From positions 40,004-104,003 of the forward strand of contig CAIPZV010000002.1 of the NCBI GenBank assembly GCA_903869595.1: DNA of 64,000 nt, in the 5' to 3' direction. The translations under genes were made by a program, and so were the position numbers. The notes under the pieces are model-generated. The model was not told the origin of the DNA. It saw nothing but the letters and a program-made list of their open reading frames with translations, and ran no database searches. Shown here piece by piece: positions 62,627 to 64,000 of this stretch (within the stretch, counting starts at the first letter, position 1; each line of letters opens with the position of its first letter). Origin of the DNA: an uncultured beta proteobacterium. GTDB taxonomy: Bacteria > Pseudomonadota > Gammaproteobacteria > Burkholderiales > Burkholderiaceae_C.

Positions 62627-63481
62627 TCATACAAACCACTTTCGCAACCACACGGTGGCGCACCGCCTAAAGTACTTCATTAGTGATAGTGAGATTACCC
62701 CGAGGAGGGTAAACCTAGAAATAGCTTTCTGAGCGTAAAGCTGTCGATAGCATTCCAACTCGCCAATCTCAAATTTCCACATGTCCGCGGTCAACCCAGA
62801 CTCACCGTAATCCTGCTTAAACGAGTAGGCCAGATCAACAGGGATATACCAACTCTCTAGCGACTGTGCTGCGATTCGCAACCATAGTAGGTAGTCTTCG
62901 GCATATCTTTTGCCAGGCGTAAATCGATATGGAATATCCCGACGCAACATGACTGAACGCGTGGGAAACCAATTCTTAACTAATAAACGATTGAAACTGA
63001 TCTGTTGCACTGCAAATTCAGTCAAAATTTTCGGCGCCAAAGATGAATCAGCGATCATAGTGGTGCCGTGTCCAGACAAGGCAACATCCGGGTGCCGAGA
63101 CATCCAGCCCCATTGAATTTCAATTTTCTTGGGATGCCAACTGTCGTCAGCGTCTAAAAAGGCAATATATTGCTGCACCGCCAAATCCCAACCCGCACTA
63201 CGGGCAGTGCCTGGACCCCCATTTTTACTCAAAGAAATAATATGAACGGGTAAGCTGACATTCAAGCGCTGAATATTGTTCAACACCGCTAACGTTTGAC
63301 CAGCGTCATTGCTGAAATCATCTACCAAAATGATCTCTCGAGGCAGCACCGTTTGGTCCAATACGGATTGAATTGCCCGCTCTATGGTGAGGGCGCATCG
63401 ATAGCACGGTATCACCACGCTGATCGGAGCCGATGCGGACTGGCTATTTGGGGCTTTACCCACGATCAAAGCCGCGTCCAA
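62627..63481 (-). CDS. Glycosyltransferase family 2
   Basis: 284 residues from TTG 63481, or GTG 63463, which lies just after the stop of the preceding gene. GT-A fold: ISVVIPCYRCALTIERAIQS, VDDFSND, GGPGTARSAGWDLAVQQYIA, metal-binding DXD as FLDADDSWHPKKIE, and a C-terminal KRYAEDYLLWLRIAAQS. The last ~30 residues are basic and may touch the membrane. Inverting transferase of the same surface-polysaccharide operon. GC falls here compared with the rest of the window, as is common for O-antigen genes. Confidence 0.9.
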   Translation of the reverse strand: MDAALIVGKAPNSQSASAPISVVIPCYRCALTIERAIQSVLDQTVLPREIILVDDFSNDAGQTLAVLNNIQRLNVSLPVHIISLSKNGGPGTARSAGWDLAVQQYIAFLDADDSWHPKKIEIQWGWMSRHPDVALSGHGTTMIADSSLAPKILTEFAVQQISFNRLLVKNWFPTRSVMLRRDIPYRFTPGKRYAEDYLLWLRIAAQSLESWYIPVDLAYSFKQDYGESGLTADMWKFEIGELECYRQLYAQKAISRFTLLGVISLSLMKYFRRCATVWLRKWFV

Positions 63482-63783
63482 TGGCCGGGAATGAGGTCTT
63501 GGTCGGGCGTGCCGTTACGAAACCACAATTTGGGTGCCACCACTATTTTATTTACATTAGGATTCAACCAAGCACCCCACCAGCTAAAGGTACTGTTAGC
63601 GATAATGTGGTGTTGACACCTACTCATTAACTGCAGGTCTAGAAAGCTATCGGCTTGGCTATTGTGACTAACATAGGTGCAAGGATATTCCAATCTAATG
63701 TTTTCTTGTGCCCAAGCTATATCGTCTGAAAAAACGTAAAATTCCGGCGCTATTACCCTGTTCGCAATATGTGAAATGCCCAA
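63466..63783 (-). pseudogene. Alpha-1,2-fucosyltransferase family (GT11), C-terminal part only
   Basis: 106 codons corresponding to the last third of a GT11 transferase (about 290 residues): PEFYVFSDDIAWAQENI, CTYVSHNSQADSFLDLQLMS, IANSTFSWWGAWLNPNVNKI and VVAPKLWFRNGTPDQDLIP. Upstream of codon 1, about 180 residues of the family should follow, but after HLGISHIANRV the frame meets a TAG and the DNA no longer resembles a glycosyltransferase. The gene is therefore truncated at about 63.78 kb by insertion or by a chimeric join. Overlaps the GT2 start by 16 nt, if TTG is used. Confidence 0.8.
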
Positions 63784-64000
63784 ATGGTACTATTGCGGGC
63801 GCATCTGTGGCATCAAGCGGCGGTGTAACAGGAACTGATATAACAGGCTCTACCAGTATAGGAACAACGTATGCTAAAAGCATATCAGGCGTTACAGTTC
63901 CTGGCGGTACAACTTCAACCGCTACAGTAACATTTAATTCAAATGCTTTTTGGAGGCCAGCTTCTATTTCTGTCAGAGTAATATGTACTGTAGCAGGGAC
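63784..64000 (+). other. Anomalous low-GC segment with open Ser/Thr/Gly-rich + frame, partial
   Basis: About 217 bp at roughly 45 % GC. One + strand frame is open to the end and reads NGTIAGASVASSGGVTGTDI at first, with further T/S/G-rich repeats such as SGVTVPGGTTSTATVTF, ending ...NAFWRPASISVRVIC. It has no start of its own: the frame runs on from the antisense of the fucosyltransferase remnant. The composition recalls phage tail or cell-surface repeat proteins. No family could be assigned. Either foreign DNA or a mis-assembled end. Confidence 0.5.

Overview
The window is about 64 kb of high-GC DNA (roughly 60 % by eye) from a betaproteobacterium, most likely order Burkholderiales and perhaps Comamonadaceae. 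The pointers are three Bug/TctC-type solute receptors (a family greatly expanded in Burkholderiales), several acyl-CoA dehydrogenases and carboxylases, and tightly packed operons with ATGA overlaps. No rRNA, tRNA, CRISPR array, transposase or integrase was found. The taxonomic call is inference.

Layout. 0-5.8 kb: end of a Wsp/alternative-chemosensory-like operon (chemoreceptor, CheA-REC hybrid, CheB, REC-PAS-histidine kinase). 5.8-8.8 kb: a 19-bp perfect inverted repeat, a degenerate gene-tail remnant, a UPF0149/SEC-C protein, a small secreted protein, an SDR and a DUF1330 protein. 9-17.3 kb: an acyl-CoA degradation operon (biotin-dependent carboxylase beta and alpha, GST, two acyl-CoA dehydrogenases, a BKACE enzyme, a small secreted protein). 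17.4-22.4 kb: a homodimeric pyruvate-dehydrogenase-type E1 divergent from an Lrp regulator, with a MetY-type sulfhydrylase, resembling the mde 2-oxobutyrate locus; then a CoA-binding protein. 22.6-30 kb: an ABM-like protein, a decayed sbmA/bacA, isoquinoline-oxidoreductase-type IorA/IorB, two dienelactone hydrolases and a flavin monooxygenase. 30.3-31 kb: a VapBC toxin-antitoxin pair.

31-53.3 kb is the most unusual part. A Bug receptor with an amidohydrolase and a lone alpha/beta hydrolase lead to an AraC regulator, which is divergent from a 15-gene collinear block (35.3-52.5 kb). The block encodes a fumarylacetoacetate-hydrolase-family enzyme, an alpha/beta hydrolase, an amidohydrolase, a full branched-chain-amino-acid-type ABC importer, a PEP-hydrolase-family (Tm-1 C-terminal-like) protein, a flotillin, two SRPBCC/START-like proteins (one fused to a quinone oxidoreductase), two Bug receptors and an orphan ModA-like protein without a signal peptide. 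The second ATPase of the importer is fused to a Tm-1-like (UPF0261) domain. The layout suggests uptake and hydrolysis of an unidentified, probably cyclic or amide/ester-containing compound, with a membrane-microdomain protein and a split bacterial version of the plant Tm-1 architecture.

52.5-57.9 kb: crotonase, TPR protein, DUF1330 protein, membrane-anchored sulfatase, MFS transporter. 57.9-63.8 kb (minus strand): a surface polysaccharide/O-antigen cluster (nucleotide-sugar 4,6-dehydratase, initiating sugar transferase, 4-epimerase, GT4, GT2, GT11 fucosyltransferase). The GT11 gene stops being recognisable at about 63.78 kb. There the sequence changes to about 45 % GC with an unrelated Ser/Thr/Gly-rich frame on the other strand, so the last ~220 bases are either a foreign insertion or an assembly chimera.
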